NCBI GenBank assembly: GCA_017893485.1 | Contig: JACEHZ010000207.1 | Location: forward strand, 620,001 to 684,000 | Reading direction: 5' to 3' | Origin: Hemerocallis citrina | Lineage: Eukaryota; Streptophyta; Magnoliopsida; Asparagales; Asphodelaceae | Length of the DNA: 64,000 nt | Part shown: piece after piece, positions 11,250-21,150 of the stretch | Layout: the number at the start of each line of letters is the position of its first letter | Position numbering within the stretch: the stretch's first letter is position 1 | Position numbers and translations under genes: made by a program | Notes under the pieces: generated by a model | The model's database searches: none | Seen by the model: the letters and a program-made list of their open reading frames with translations, nothing else | What the model was told of the DNA's origin: nothing

Positions 11250-11343
11250 TGTAACGCCCCGGCCTCAAACTCAGACAATTTAATATTTATTTATTTATTT
11301 ATTAGTACAACTGCCCCCCACAGGCTGCCTCTTAAAAGGTGGT
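11250..11343 (+). repeat. LTR start fragment, copy 1
   Basis: Begins TGTAACGCCCCGGCCTCAAA and matches the segment at 12995-13090 almost base for base as far as AAAAGGTGGT, where a solo Athila-like LTR interrupts it. A TGTAAC(G/A)CCCC start is consistent with an LTR whose other end reads GGCGTTACA, as seen at 61935-61943. It is therefore probably a fragment of a chromovirus-like LTR. Confidence 0.5.
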
Positions 11344-12944
11344 TGATGTGTCTAATTTTTATATAAATATTTGTACTCGTTTACTCATAAAAATTGTTTG
11401 TATTCATCTATCTTGTTAAAAATTCATCTTATTTCCATGAATTTCAATTAATTAATTATTTTTGAAAGAATAAGATTTTTGATGCAAAAGATGAAATTTT
11501 TGATAAAAATCAACAAACAAAACAAGGGGAGTGATTGATTAATTTTTATTGTTTTGTTGAATTTTAGATTTTTTTACCATTTAACCATGTGAAAAACAAA
11601 ATAGAAATTTTAAATTGCAAATAGAGGTGAGCTAATGTGATTATTAGTTAGTTTAATTAATTTAAATTATTTTATTTTATTTTATTTTTAAATCTTAAAT
11701 TCTGATTTTATTTTGTGTGCGTGGAGCACATGCTTCAAGAAAAGAAAGAGAAGATAAAGAAGCACGAAATAAAGAGCAAATCAAATCAGAAAACAAATAA
11801 ATAAAGATGTGGGGTTTACTGCAAAAATAACCCCTAATTTCCACGTCCGTGCTCTTATAAATACAACAACAAAAGGAAGAGAGAAGGCACGCTTAACAAG
11901 AAGACGACTGATCTAAACTTAAAGAGAAAAAAAACGAAAGACGTGAGCTGACATGGGGCTTCGGCTCAAAACTCAAGGACAGCAACAGAGTTCTCCTCTG
12001 ATTGAGTTGTTGACGCTTACGTGGGTGCGAACTTCAAAGGCAGGAGAGATAAACAAATGGGGCTGACTGTTTTGGGCGGCGTGGACTTCGACAACGAAAT
12101 AGAGAGAAGGTGCTGAGGAACTGTTTGTTGCTCAGTTCTCGAGGGGTTCGATTTGCAATTTTTGTTTTACAAAATAGTTCTTTCTGTATCGTTTTTCCTC
12201 TTCTAATTTTTATTATGCAATCCAAAACAATATTTGTTAGTTGCAAATTTATCATAAACTAATTTTATTTTTGTAGGGCTTTGATGTAGCCTAGTTTTGA
12301 GAACAAAGTTTTAATTTCATATTATTTTTCAATTTTTTTGTGTTGTGTGTTTGATTTTTGTTCGTAATGCTTAATTGCTTGACCAACTTTTGTATGACTT
12401 ATTAAATCATGGAGATTCCGAGCTGGTAATTAGTGATTTTGAATTTATAAAATTAAACACCATTAAAAGAGCGAATCGTTGTTAATGTCACCATTAAGAA
12501 ATTGAGAGATCTTAATGAATTTTCAATTAGTGATTTGTGCATGAATTATGACAAATAATTAGTTGAGAATATTTTTGATATTGTTTCAGAGAGAATATTG
12601 AATAATTTTGGGATTTTGGTCTACAACTTGAAAAAATTATATTTTTATTCACATGGAGTTATAAATTGTCTGGGGTTAACAAGGTGAAGTCAAAAACCTT
12701 GGAATTTGTCTTGCAATTAATAAACAACAAAATTTCAGATTTCGCTCTTTTTAATTAATTTAGTTAGTTCTTTAAATTAATTTAATTTAGTTGTTTTCTT
12801 TATCGAATTTCTATTTTCCAAATAATAGTCAATCTAGTCAATTTCGGTACTCAGTAAAATAATTAGTCATTGTGGGTTCGACGCTCTTTTCACTAAACTA
12901 TATTACTTGTTGCGATTTTGTACACTTACAAATAAATCACATCA
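11344..12944 (+). mobile_element. Solo LTR, Athila-like, TSD GTGGT
   Basis: Starts TGATGTGTCTAATTTTTATA and ends GTACACTTACAAATAAATCACATCA (last bases at 12944). Both termini match the LTRs of the Athila-like element at 47851-59563 read on its coding strand. It is flanked by GTGGT at 11339-11343 and 12945-12949, a 5-bp target-site duplication. No internal region is present, so it is a solo LTR of about 1.6 kb, the usual product of recombination between the two LTRs of a full element. It is inserted in the LTR fragment at 11250. Confidence 0.85.
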
Positions 12945-12994
12945 GTGGTTAACCAATTTGGTGACTCTTTTCACTAAACTATATTGATGCCATT

Positions 12995-13110
12995 TGTAAC
13001 ACCCCGACCCCAAACTCAGGCAATTTAATATTTATTTATTTATTTATTAGTACAACTGCTCACCACAGGCTGCCTTTCAAAAGGTGGTTAACCAATTTGG
13101 TGACTCTTGA
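12995..13110 (+). repeat. LTR start fragment, copy 2
   Basis: Starts TGTAACACCCCGACCCCAAA and repeats copy 1 through CAAAAGGTGGTTAACCAATT. It is followed by a GATGTGGGACAAATCAATCC motif at about 13156, common in plant LTRs. The 45 bp before it carry TTTTCACTAAACTATATT, which also occurs near the end of the solo Athila-like LTR just upstream. The stretch therefore looks like a mosaic made by recombination or template switching. Confidence 0.5.
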
Positions 13111-14800
13111 TCATAGGCAATATTATTTATTATTTAATTATTTACAAATTCTTCCGATGTGGGACAAATCAATCCCACAATCGCCTCTCTCTTGCACACG
13201 CCAGCACACAGCCAGGCCCCCTTGGGCCCCACCACTGACAGCATACCCAAGATAGCAACTGCCTCTCTCCTTCCTCGGCCCCACTCCACGTCACCCCACG
13301 TGCAGCCAAAGCCCCCCATTTCATCTCACTTAAATCCCAACATTATTACCATTTTTGCCATTCAACATTATTACCATCTTTGCTATTCTCTCTCTATATA
13401 TATACATACTATATTATACTAAAACATTGGTTTTGGGGGGAAACTTTTTGGAGGGAAAATATGTTTTTGGGAGGGTGAATCTGAACCGTTGATTTTGTTT
13501 CAATTGAAGGGGAACCACTTGCTAGCTTTTTTTTTTTTCAAATTGTCTTGTGTTTTATTATATGTGTGTGTGTGTGAGGACCCCATTTTGGGAGTTCACC
13601 TCGGGCCCCCGTGAACTCAGGGCCGACCCTGGAGATGCTACATAATAGACATAAAGAGACTCAACATATAAGTTTGACAAAAATTAGTTCGTCCTTTACA
13701 ACTAAGGGTAATTTTGTATTGATCATTTCTATTTTGTCGATTTCAAAGTTAGATAGACCTTGTCAACTAACTAAGAACTGTCATCACTAACATATGTTGC
13801 ATGAGTTCTTTTAATTGTTTATTGCATAGTAATGTCATGCATAACTTTTTTGCATGCAAGTATTGATATTTTTCGTGCGTTAAGAAACATCTTCTAAGCC
13901 AATTTAATAGGTAAATAAGTTTTCTTCTTTGCTTACAACATATTATATGGTTATTGTTAGATCTCTAGCAGCAGTTTTCTTAAGTGCCATGAATTCTGAA
14001 AATTAATCGTAGGATTCTGTTTAAGCATGTTTTCTCTCCTTTTCACAATTTAGACCATTTACATTCTCTGTATAGAGTGTGCAAGCCGTTAATACCAGCT
14101 TTAATACAAATTCTTTAAGCTTCAAAAAGACTTCTAACAAAGCAAATTTACAAGTCCACTTCCTGCAAATGGTTGAGTTACAAACCTTAAATACATACAT
14201 AACTTTCAATTTTTTCTCGAGTTATCCTTAATCTGTCAAGAGATATTCATATATCGCATTGAAGATAATTTTGTACAGGCTTATCCTTCTGAATAATTTG
14301 CATATTCCCACATGATAACCTCATTTCTTGATTTCACATTCTTCTGATCTAAGTTGAAAAGAAAAAAATATATTCATTCATAGTAAACAATGCATACATT
14401 AAATATAAAGTAAATATGCATCAATCATGGAAATGGAGATGCCTTGTAACGGTGTAGCCTTTCCTTTTTTAGTCGTTACATCTGAGTACTGAAGGAGTGA
14501 ATACAACCATGGATTCTTACTTCAGAAAGGGCTTTCAAGCATTTGTGAATCACGAAGAGAAGTGCGTCGTCGCATCATGGCTCTCTAATAACATGTGAAA
14601 TCTAAACAAGGGTTTGTATCAATCTAATGATCAGCCTACGGAATTCCATCAAACTGTACTATAATCCCCGTTTCCAATCGTACAGAAAATTTTACGTATT
14701 TTGTATTCGATCTGTCATAGATTTTTCTGTTCTCTCCAATTAATTTTTGTATTTGAATTCATCTTTAATCTCCTATTGAGCCCAACTTGAATACTTTTTG
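13111..14800. other. Continuation of LTR-like DNA and AT-rich spacer
   Basis: 13150-13330 is C-rich and probably still LTR. Near 13400-13450 (ATACTATATTATACTAAAAC, then GGTTTTGGGGGG) there is sequence resembling a Helitron 5' region, but no matching 3' end was found. A TG dinucleotide run lies at 13563-13577. No gene seen. Confidence 0.35.
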
Positions 14801-14994
14801 ATTCATCTGTGCGTATTTTTATACGTGCATTTGTATTAACTCTTCTCATTTTCTATCTCATACATATACATACACAATTATCACATCTCGATTATTCTCT
14901 CCCTATATTTTTATAATGTATATATGTACATGCACATCATACATCTCCACCTCTTTCTCTTCTACTTCATCTCTCAACTCTCTCTCCCTCTCTA

Positions 14995-14996
14995 TA

Positions 14997-15041
<45 letters not shown>

Positions 15042-15042
15042 G
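14995..15042 (+). repeat. (ATT)n microsatellite
   Basis: About 14 uninterrupted ATT trinucleotides within the leader of the long LTR copy. Confidence 0.95.
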
Positions 15043-16595
15043 CATACTAACAGACCCTCCATATCATCTCCTTCTCATTTCCGAATTTCCCAACTGCACC
15101 CTACTCTCCACTAAATCATTAACTATCCATTATCTCCTAACCAACCCCCCACTAATCTAAACAACCCTACTAATCATCTCCTGCTCCTCCTTCTTCATAT
15201 GGAACCAAAACCCAATACTCATCCTATCTCTTTCGAGCTCCTCATCTCTCCCCACCGATTGCCATCACCATTTCACCGCAGTCCAATACCCAACTCCGAG
15301 CTCCCGATCATCCCCTCCACCGAAGCCAACACCGTTGCCTCACAACTGAAGCCCCTGCCATTACCTGAACTCCGACGCCTCCAGCACAACCACCATCGAC
15401 AACCCCTCCTACCCTTTTCACCACTGCCCAACCTCCTTGTTGCTGCTCCATCACCACCCTGCCTGCACCTCTGCCACCACCTGACTGTCCCAACTCTAGC
15501 CACCACCACTGTCTTCCTCCTCCACCGCAGCCAGCATTATTTCCAAACCCATCCTCACCAGCCTCATCCCGCCCCGATTGCACCACCATCGAACCTTCAT
15601 CTCCCCCGACTGCCGTTGTCGTCTCCTACCATTGATGCCTCGTTACTGTCGCCGCCATTGCTGCGCCCTCGCTGAAAAGCCCAAAACTCACTGCACACTG
15701 GACCACCACTACCTTGCAACTCCACCATTGCCGCACTGCAACTCGAGCTCTCTTTTGCTGCCTCCTTACTGAGCGCCGACCGCAGCCAACTTCTCCTCTC
15801 GCTGTTGCTATGTTCGCTGCGTTTGTCATCGTTCATTGTCACTGTTGTTGCAGTCGCTTTCTTTTGCTTGCTGCCTTTCAATCTTGCAGTGAAGCTTGTT
15901 CCATTGAAGTCTCGACGTCATTGTCGCTGTCCTTTCCGTAGACCGTAGCCATCGCCATAGCTGCTCTTCTTTTCGTCGTAACAGTCGTATAATAAGAAAA
16001 GTACCTCTTGAACTCAAATTATTGTTCTGATTTAAGAAAATATTTATTGAACTCTAGCAGTAGTTATTAAATTGATTATCGTCTTCTTGATCATGCCAAG
16101 TTATTGATTTATTGTCTTCTTATCATCGTTCAAGTCTAGAATCGTTAAATCATGTTCTTGAATGCTGCCCTGTCTGTTGCTTGAACTAGTATCAAGGTTT
16201 TGACCCAGTTTCCGACACTGAAATTTACAACTTTGTACATAGAAATTGTAGCACACTGAGTCTAGAATTCAGAACATTTTACGGTTCCTCAATCCGATTT
16301 AAAGATTCTATGTTATTACTATTTTAGCACTACAACATCGAAATTTCACGAACTGAAACTGTGCACAAAACCTGTAAACAATGAATTTATAAGCATAGCA
16401 AATGTAGTTATAATGTATCATGTGAATATGCGTTGGAACCGAAAGGGAGTCTAGTTTCTAGAACCCCTGACGGAATCGGATTTGCATTCCCAAGCAGCGG
16501 GAATGTGAATTTGAGTACCAATAAGTGCTGCTGTCCATAACTTGCATTGTTATGGTTTTGCATATAAACCCGTTATTTTCCATATTTAGTGAATT

Positions 16596-18097
16596 TTTTT
16601 TGATGAATCGGATAGAGCCAAACGGCTCCAGCCATCAAAAAATATATATTAATCAATAAAGCAGTACAAAAACAGTACAAAAAATCAAGGGTTTTACAAG
16701 ATGTAAAACAGAAAAATGCGCGCAAGAAAGAAATACAATTAAGCGAGCTACAAAGAATTACAATAATAGACTCAAAATCAGCTAAGCCGAGGGAGGAAGC
16801 CACTGCAAGATGCACCACGCCTAAGACCGAGAGCGGAGCAAACGGCCCGGAAAAACGAGTCAGGAGAGGAGGGCCATACCATGGCGCACGAGAGACCCCA
16901 AGACAAACGCCGCTACCAAAGAAGGAAAACGACCTGCCGCACCACACAGGACCCAAGAAAACGCAAACGAACATGAAGCCTGGGCCACCACTAAAGTTGA
17001 TGATGGGAGCGAACATAGAGGAAGACAACCCAAAAACTCAGATGCGCGCTTGAGGGAGCGCCGACACTGAGGATACTTTTTTAGCTAATAATCGCGCACT
17101 AACACGAGTAGGCAAGTTAGAATAAACTTTCTTCTTATATTTGCTTTTAGCGGCGGGAGGATCGAATTCCCCCAACGGAAGCGAGGTCCTGCCATGGACA
17201 GGCCCGGAAGAGTCGACTTGGTTAAGACTGTTAGAGGGGGAAAGGATACTGGACGAAATTGGTGAAGATATAGGTCTGAAATTAGTTTGAAAAGAAAGAT
17301 GAGAAATGAAGGAAGCTCCACTAGTCGATTGGTGCATGATCCCGATCGAACGACGAGACCTCGAAAGGTACGGCCAGAAAGGAGCGCAAAAAACAGCCAA
17401 CTTATCCCGACTCAAACTCGACAAAGGCCTCACAGCACGAAAAGGGGAGCAATGCTGAAAACTGCCCGACCGAGGAAAGGAAATAAGTTTCGTGAACTCC
17501 GATCGGTTCAAACTCAGGGAGGCAAAACTAGGAGGTTGACAATGCACAAGAAAAGCATTATGACCAACGACGGAAGGAGTGGGGTTAGTAGATAGATAAG
17601 GCACCGCTACAGAGGAGTCCAACTCCTTACCCGGCTCACTACTACTCTTCCTCGCGAAGCATGAATAAAGCATGCTCTGAAAGAGGGGACAAATAAGAAG
17701 GGAGAGACGTTTAGACGGAAAAAATGTAGCCAAAGCATGATCCTTAACCAGACTCGTAAGTAGCGTGGTCCTCTCCACTCTAGACCGGGAACGAGTCTGA
17801 AAAGAACCCAACCGAGGGAAGGAAACCAGGTTCGTATGAACCTTACGATCCTTAAACATACTAGCAATATTGGAAAGTAGAAGAGAGCCAGAAGAAGCAT
17901 CACTAACTGTGAGATCATTGGGAGAGTACGTTTCAGGATAAGGCACATCCGCAGTGGAGTGAAAATTCTTTTTAGGCTCAAAGCTAAAGTTCTTCTTCGA
18001 ACAAGCATTAAGCATGTCTTTTAAGAGAGGATAGTTAAGAAATAAGAGAAGTTTGGCCGGTAATGGTTTGCCTATGGGTAAACCAAGAAGTTAAGAA
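16596..18097 (-). mobile_element. LINE-type retroposon, 1.5 kb, 14-bp TSD
   Basis: Flanked by perfect copies of ATATTTAGTGAATT (16582-16595 and 18098-18111). On the minus strand it ends CGATTCATCAAAAAAA, a short A-rich tail abutting the left TSD. The long variable-length TSD and A-tail indicate target-primed reverse transcription. The 3' part has a plant LINE-like untranslated region in which GATGGCTGGAGCCGTTTGGC precedes the tail. At 1.5 kb with no reverse transcriptase frame, it must be a 5'-truncated or internally deleted, non-autonomous copy. It carries one long ORF. It sits inside copy (i) of the long LTR, so it is younger than that LTR. Confidence 0.8.
17038..18015 (-). CDS. 325-aa ORF of the LINE-type retroposon, internal duplication
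   Basis: The open frame starts at an ATG at 18015 (MLNACSKKNFSFEPKKNF) and fills most of the retroposon. Two segments resemble each other: NLVSFPRLGSFQTRSRSRVE (about residues 62-81) and KLISFPRSGSFQHCSPFRAV (about residues 177-196), each followed by Ser/Leu/Arg-rich sequence and ending in a FxP...LS block. The C-terminus carries LPTRVSARLLAKK, similar to the RRSARL-type linker found near the end of plant LINE ORF1 proteins. No zinc knuckle or RNA-binding fold is recognised. It may be a rearranged ORF1 C-terminal region kept as an open frame. Function unknown; an untranslated but open relic is possible. Confidence 0.45.
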   Translation of the reverse strand: MLNACSKKNFSFEPKKNFHSTADVPYPETYSPNDLTVSDASSGSLLLSNIASMFKDRKVHTNLVSFPRLGSFQTRSRSRVERTTLLTSLVKDHALATFFPSKRLSLLICPLFQSMLYSCFARKSSSEPGKELDSSVAVPYLSTNPTPSVVGHNAFLVHCQPPSFASLSLNRSEFTKLISFPRSGSFQHCSPFRAVRPLSSLSRDKLAVFCAPFWPYLSRSRRSIGIMHQSTSGASFISHLSFQTNFRPISSPISSSILSPSNSLNQVDSSGPVHGRTSLPLGEFDPPAAKSKYKKKVYSNLPTRVSARLLAKKVSSVSALPQARI

Positions 18098-18430
18098 ATA
18101 TTTAGTGAATTGAACTATGAATACTGCATGTTTTGCATAATTATTGATACTATCGTTCACACTAATTATATTGACTGCATGTTAATGATTGATCCCATTA
18201 ACAGAATAATAAGCTAGGGTAATAAAGTGTACGACTTAGTAGTGGATAATATAGAGGACTGTACCCGGAAGGGAGCTCGTGGTTTTCCTACTGTTACTGG
18301 TTATTGTTGCTAATTACTGATGACGGATTACTGACTGCAGTACTCCGATCACTGATACTGAATACAGTATACTGTTTACATATTTTCCCAAGTACATGAT
18401 CTATAAAATTCACCATTATAGTCAAACGTT

Positions 18431-18880
18431 CACTTGATTGTATGCATCCGAACCTGTGGTATGGAACTGTAACCTCTGTCTCCGTCTATACGCACTTTTA
18501 TAGTTCAATTCTTATAAATTATCTCTCGCTCTTAAATTCATTATTTTTTTTTATCATCTTGGATCTTCTATTAAAGTCATTTCTAAATATCAATTGTATT
18601 TGTAGTTATTTTCAAACGGTTATATATTTTAACACAATTTAATTCTCTTCTTATTTTTATTTATAACCCAAACCATGTCTATTACTATTAATTTATTATT
18701 TAATTGATTTGAAACTCATTCTTTAAAATATCATTTAATTTATTAATTTTGAACTAAAGCCTAATCCATTCTCTAAATTATTTAACTATTTGTTTTGTAA
18801 AGCTCAAATCTCTAATTCATACTAAAAGTATTCCACTATTTCATCATTGAATGAAACTCAATCATATTTTATATTATTAT
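18431..18880. other. AT-rich spacer
   Basis: Between the end of long-LTR copy (i) and the Helitron cluster. AT-rich with no gene or repeat recognised. Confidence 0.4.
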
Positions 18881-19394
18881 CAACTATTGTTCACGTGCGA
18901 TGCATGTTTTGATAAAGAGTTGGAGTTAAACGTGCGATATACGTAAGTCAACAGTAATTAGCATGTGCGATGAATGCCTTAATTTTAAAAAAAATGGAGC
19001 CGAACGGGTGATACACATATTTTTAAAAAATTAAGAAGGAAAATTGTACGTGAGATGCACGTGTTGAAAAATAGAATTGGATTTGCACATGCGATGCACA
19101 TGTTTGTTTGTGACAAAAGTGGTGTTTCTTTTGTGACAAAAATATATTAAAAATTGTTTATTTGTGACTAACTCTTCCATTAAATAGTAAGTAAATATAT
19201 TATATTATAGATAGATAGATGGATAGTAATTTACACATGTGATGCATATTTAATATTAAAAAGGAATTAAAGTAAAAAATCTGATATAGTGAGGACTCAA
19301 ACCTGAGACCTTCATATTGGTTATGCACGTGCGATGCACGTGTTGGTAGATTGACAAATGACACTAAGGCCTTCTCCCATTATAATATTAGAGA
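18881..19394 (-). mobile_element. Helitron-derived segments with CACGTGCGATGCACGTG motifs
   Basis: A series of hairpin-like motifs of the form CACGTGCGATGCACGTG in varied states lies near 18893, 18928, 18960, 19055, 19085, 19228 and 19325. The last unit, about 19218-19394, has a 3' end (TAGTAATTTACACATGTGAT read on plus) and a 5' end (ATTATAATATTAGAGA), so it is a 177-bp minus-strand Helitron with a degenerate CTRR. The upstream motifs are decayed or truncated relatives. Confidence 0.5.
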
Positions 19395-19743
19395 TTAGAG
19401 ATATGCAAAGCCCAATCATAGCTCACCCTATAAATTGTTTGATTATTTATTTTGTAAGCAATAATAAATTCCTAGTTCATCCTATAGTTATTCATTTTAT
19501 TTTCTAGCCTAATATATTGCTATTATATTTTTCTCCTAGCTCATCAACACAATTATTTATTTTATTTTCATGTGAAGCCCATACTTACAAGCCCACTTTA
19601 ACCCAACAAACCATGACAAACTCCCAAACCCCTTCACCTCCTATAACTGCATAACTCCCCAAAAATTATAACCCATTATAACATATTAAACAAATCATAA
19701 CCTACCCCTCTAACCCGAAATTAATTATCCATCTTAAAAACCC

Positions 19744-20177
19744 TCCCATTATAATATTACTAGTAATTAACACGTGCAATGAACGTCTTTATAAATATAT
19801 ATTTTTTAAAGTAAAAATTTCGCCGTTGTTTGGCACCGAACCTATATTAATGATTAATTATGAATGTGTATTGCACGTATTTGTTTGGTTATAATGCACA
19901 TTTTTATTTGGTTACACAACCCCAACTCTCCCATTACAATATTAGATAGTATAATGTACGTGCAATGCATGTCTACAAAAAGTAAAGTCATCAAATTAAA
20001 TGAATATATATCGAATAAGAAAAAAATAGTTTATATTTGAATGTTTTGATTTGGGCTACACGTACGGTGCACATTTATATTTGTTGAATATAGCTGGGAC
20101 GTGTATTATACGTGTTTATAGTTACAAATTCAGGGTTTGTTTGTTACAAACCCCAACTCTCCCTTTAAAATAGTAGA
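19744..20177 (-). mobile_element. Head-to-tail Helitron cluster
   Basis: Seen on the plus strand: a 5' terminus of one copy (CCATTATAATATTA) ends at 19759 and CTAGTAATTAACACGTGCAA of the next begins at 19760. That copy ends in CCATTACAATATTAGA at 19946, where a third begins (TAGTATAATGTACGTGCAAT) and runs to CTCTCCCTTTAAAATAGTAGA at 20177. All are minus-strand, 187 and 231 bp long, with no bases between them. Direct tail-to-head abutment fits Helitrons inserting at each other's ends or rolling-circle read-through. Confidence 0.6.
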
Positions 20178-21150
20178 TTAATATAATAACCCCTCTTTCT
20201 CTCTCTTTCTCCCTCTCTCCTCCCTTCTTCTTCCTCCTTGTTCTAAATCCGACGCCCAAGACCCATCTCCAACCCTGGCAGCCCTTCTGTCGTCGATCAC
20301 CACCTCCAACAACATCGACGTCCCCTCATCTTCCTCGTCGAGCACCCCGCACCACCTCCAACAACATCGACGTCCCCTCATCTTCCTCGTCGAGCACCCC
20401 GCACCACCTCACCGCCATTTTCGCTGAGCTCCCCTCCAGCACCCATCGGAGCCGCGACCACCGACTGCACCACCAACGCTAACAACCCCATCCGTAGTCG
20501 ACCGTCCTTCCATCACCGCTCGACTCCACCTCATCTCTTGCCGCTGCCCATAGATTGCCACCAGTCCTCCACTTCTGTCACCCTCACCCTCGTCCCCACT
20601 GCCGCCATCTTCTTCCTCCGCTCGTCGTCGAGCCCACACCTCGCAGCCTTCCCCGCCTACTCCAGCCTTGACCCCAAGCCATTGCTGTCACCACCGTCCA
20701 CCTTGCTTTCGTTGAACCCCTCCAGTTGCATAGCCACCTGTCCCGCTCGTGCTCGATAGCCGAGGCCCCACTATCACCGAGCCCCTATTCTTCCTCCCTT
20801 GTTCTCGACCTCGTTGCCTCCTTGAGTCACCATTGTTGTTGTTGTCATCATCTTGCTGTTATTTCATTTCGTGTCTTGTTGCCCCGTGTTTGGCACGTGA
20901 TTGTCATGTGCGCATGGTTGCGGTGTACACGTGTTGCTTGTTACGTAGTTTGCACGTGCTCGTTGTTCCGTCGTCTGCACGTGTTGCCGCCATCGCTGGA
21001 CTGGCTTGACTCACAGGGCAACATTGAGGTGGTGCATCAAGAGCTCTTCTAAGATCCCAGGCATATCCGCCGTGGTCCAGGTGGTGCATCAACGCTGAGG
21101 TGGCCCTCGTGGATTCTAGAGGTAGCCCCGTCCATCCCTAACGCGGCACT
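20178..21150 (+). other. GC-rich leader-like region with 52-bp duplication
   Basis: CT-rich start followed by CCACC/CCGCC-rich sequence like the leader part of the long LTR copies. A 52-bp unit (CACCACCTCCAACAACATCG...) is tandemly duplicated at 20298-20349 and 20350-20401. Between about 20890 and 20985 CACGTG-type motifs recur four to five times. Open frames on both strands are low-complexity and not supported as genes. Confidence 0.4.

Larger units (their letters stand above)
14800..18430 (+). mobile_element. Copy (i) of a long LTR family, plus strand, split by a LINE-type insertion
   Basis: Several blocks recur, on the opposite strand, in the long LTRs at 21.2-23.8 kb and 45.4-60.7 kb. 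They include GTTGGAACCG followed by GTCTAGTTT and CTGACGGA (16432-16480), a GAGTCTAGAATTCAGAACATTTTA-type block, and a block near 18400 matching CATGATCTATA. A CT-rich leader with a TATA-like TTTTATAATG near 14910 and a GC-rich CCACC/CCGCC region (15200-15980) correspond to the leader of the other copies. Apparent ORFs in the GC-rich part are Pro/His/Leu low-complexity and are not called. The outer ends are not resolved. Confidence 0.5.

Noticed and set aside
15199..15941. Long overlapping ORFs on both strands (up to 158 aa)
   Set aside because: CCACC/CCGCC-rich low-complexity leader of a long LTR; peptides are Pro/His/Leu or Arg/Gly strings with no motif, open on both strands by composition.
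13400..16000. A large plus-strand Helitron starting near 13405
   Set aside because: 5'-like sequence only; no hairpin plus CTRR end was found downstream and no Rep/helicase.
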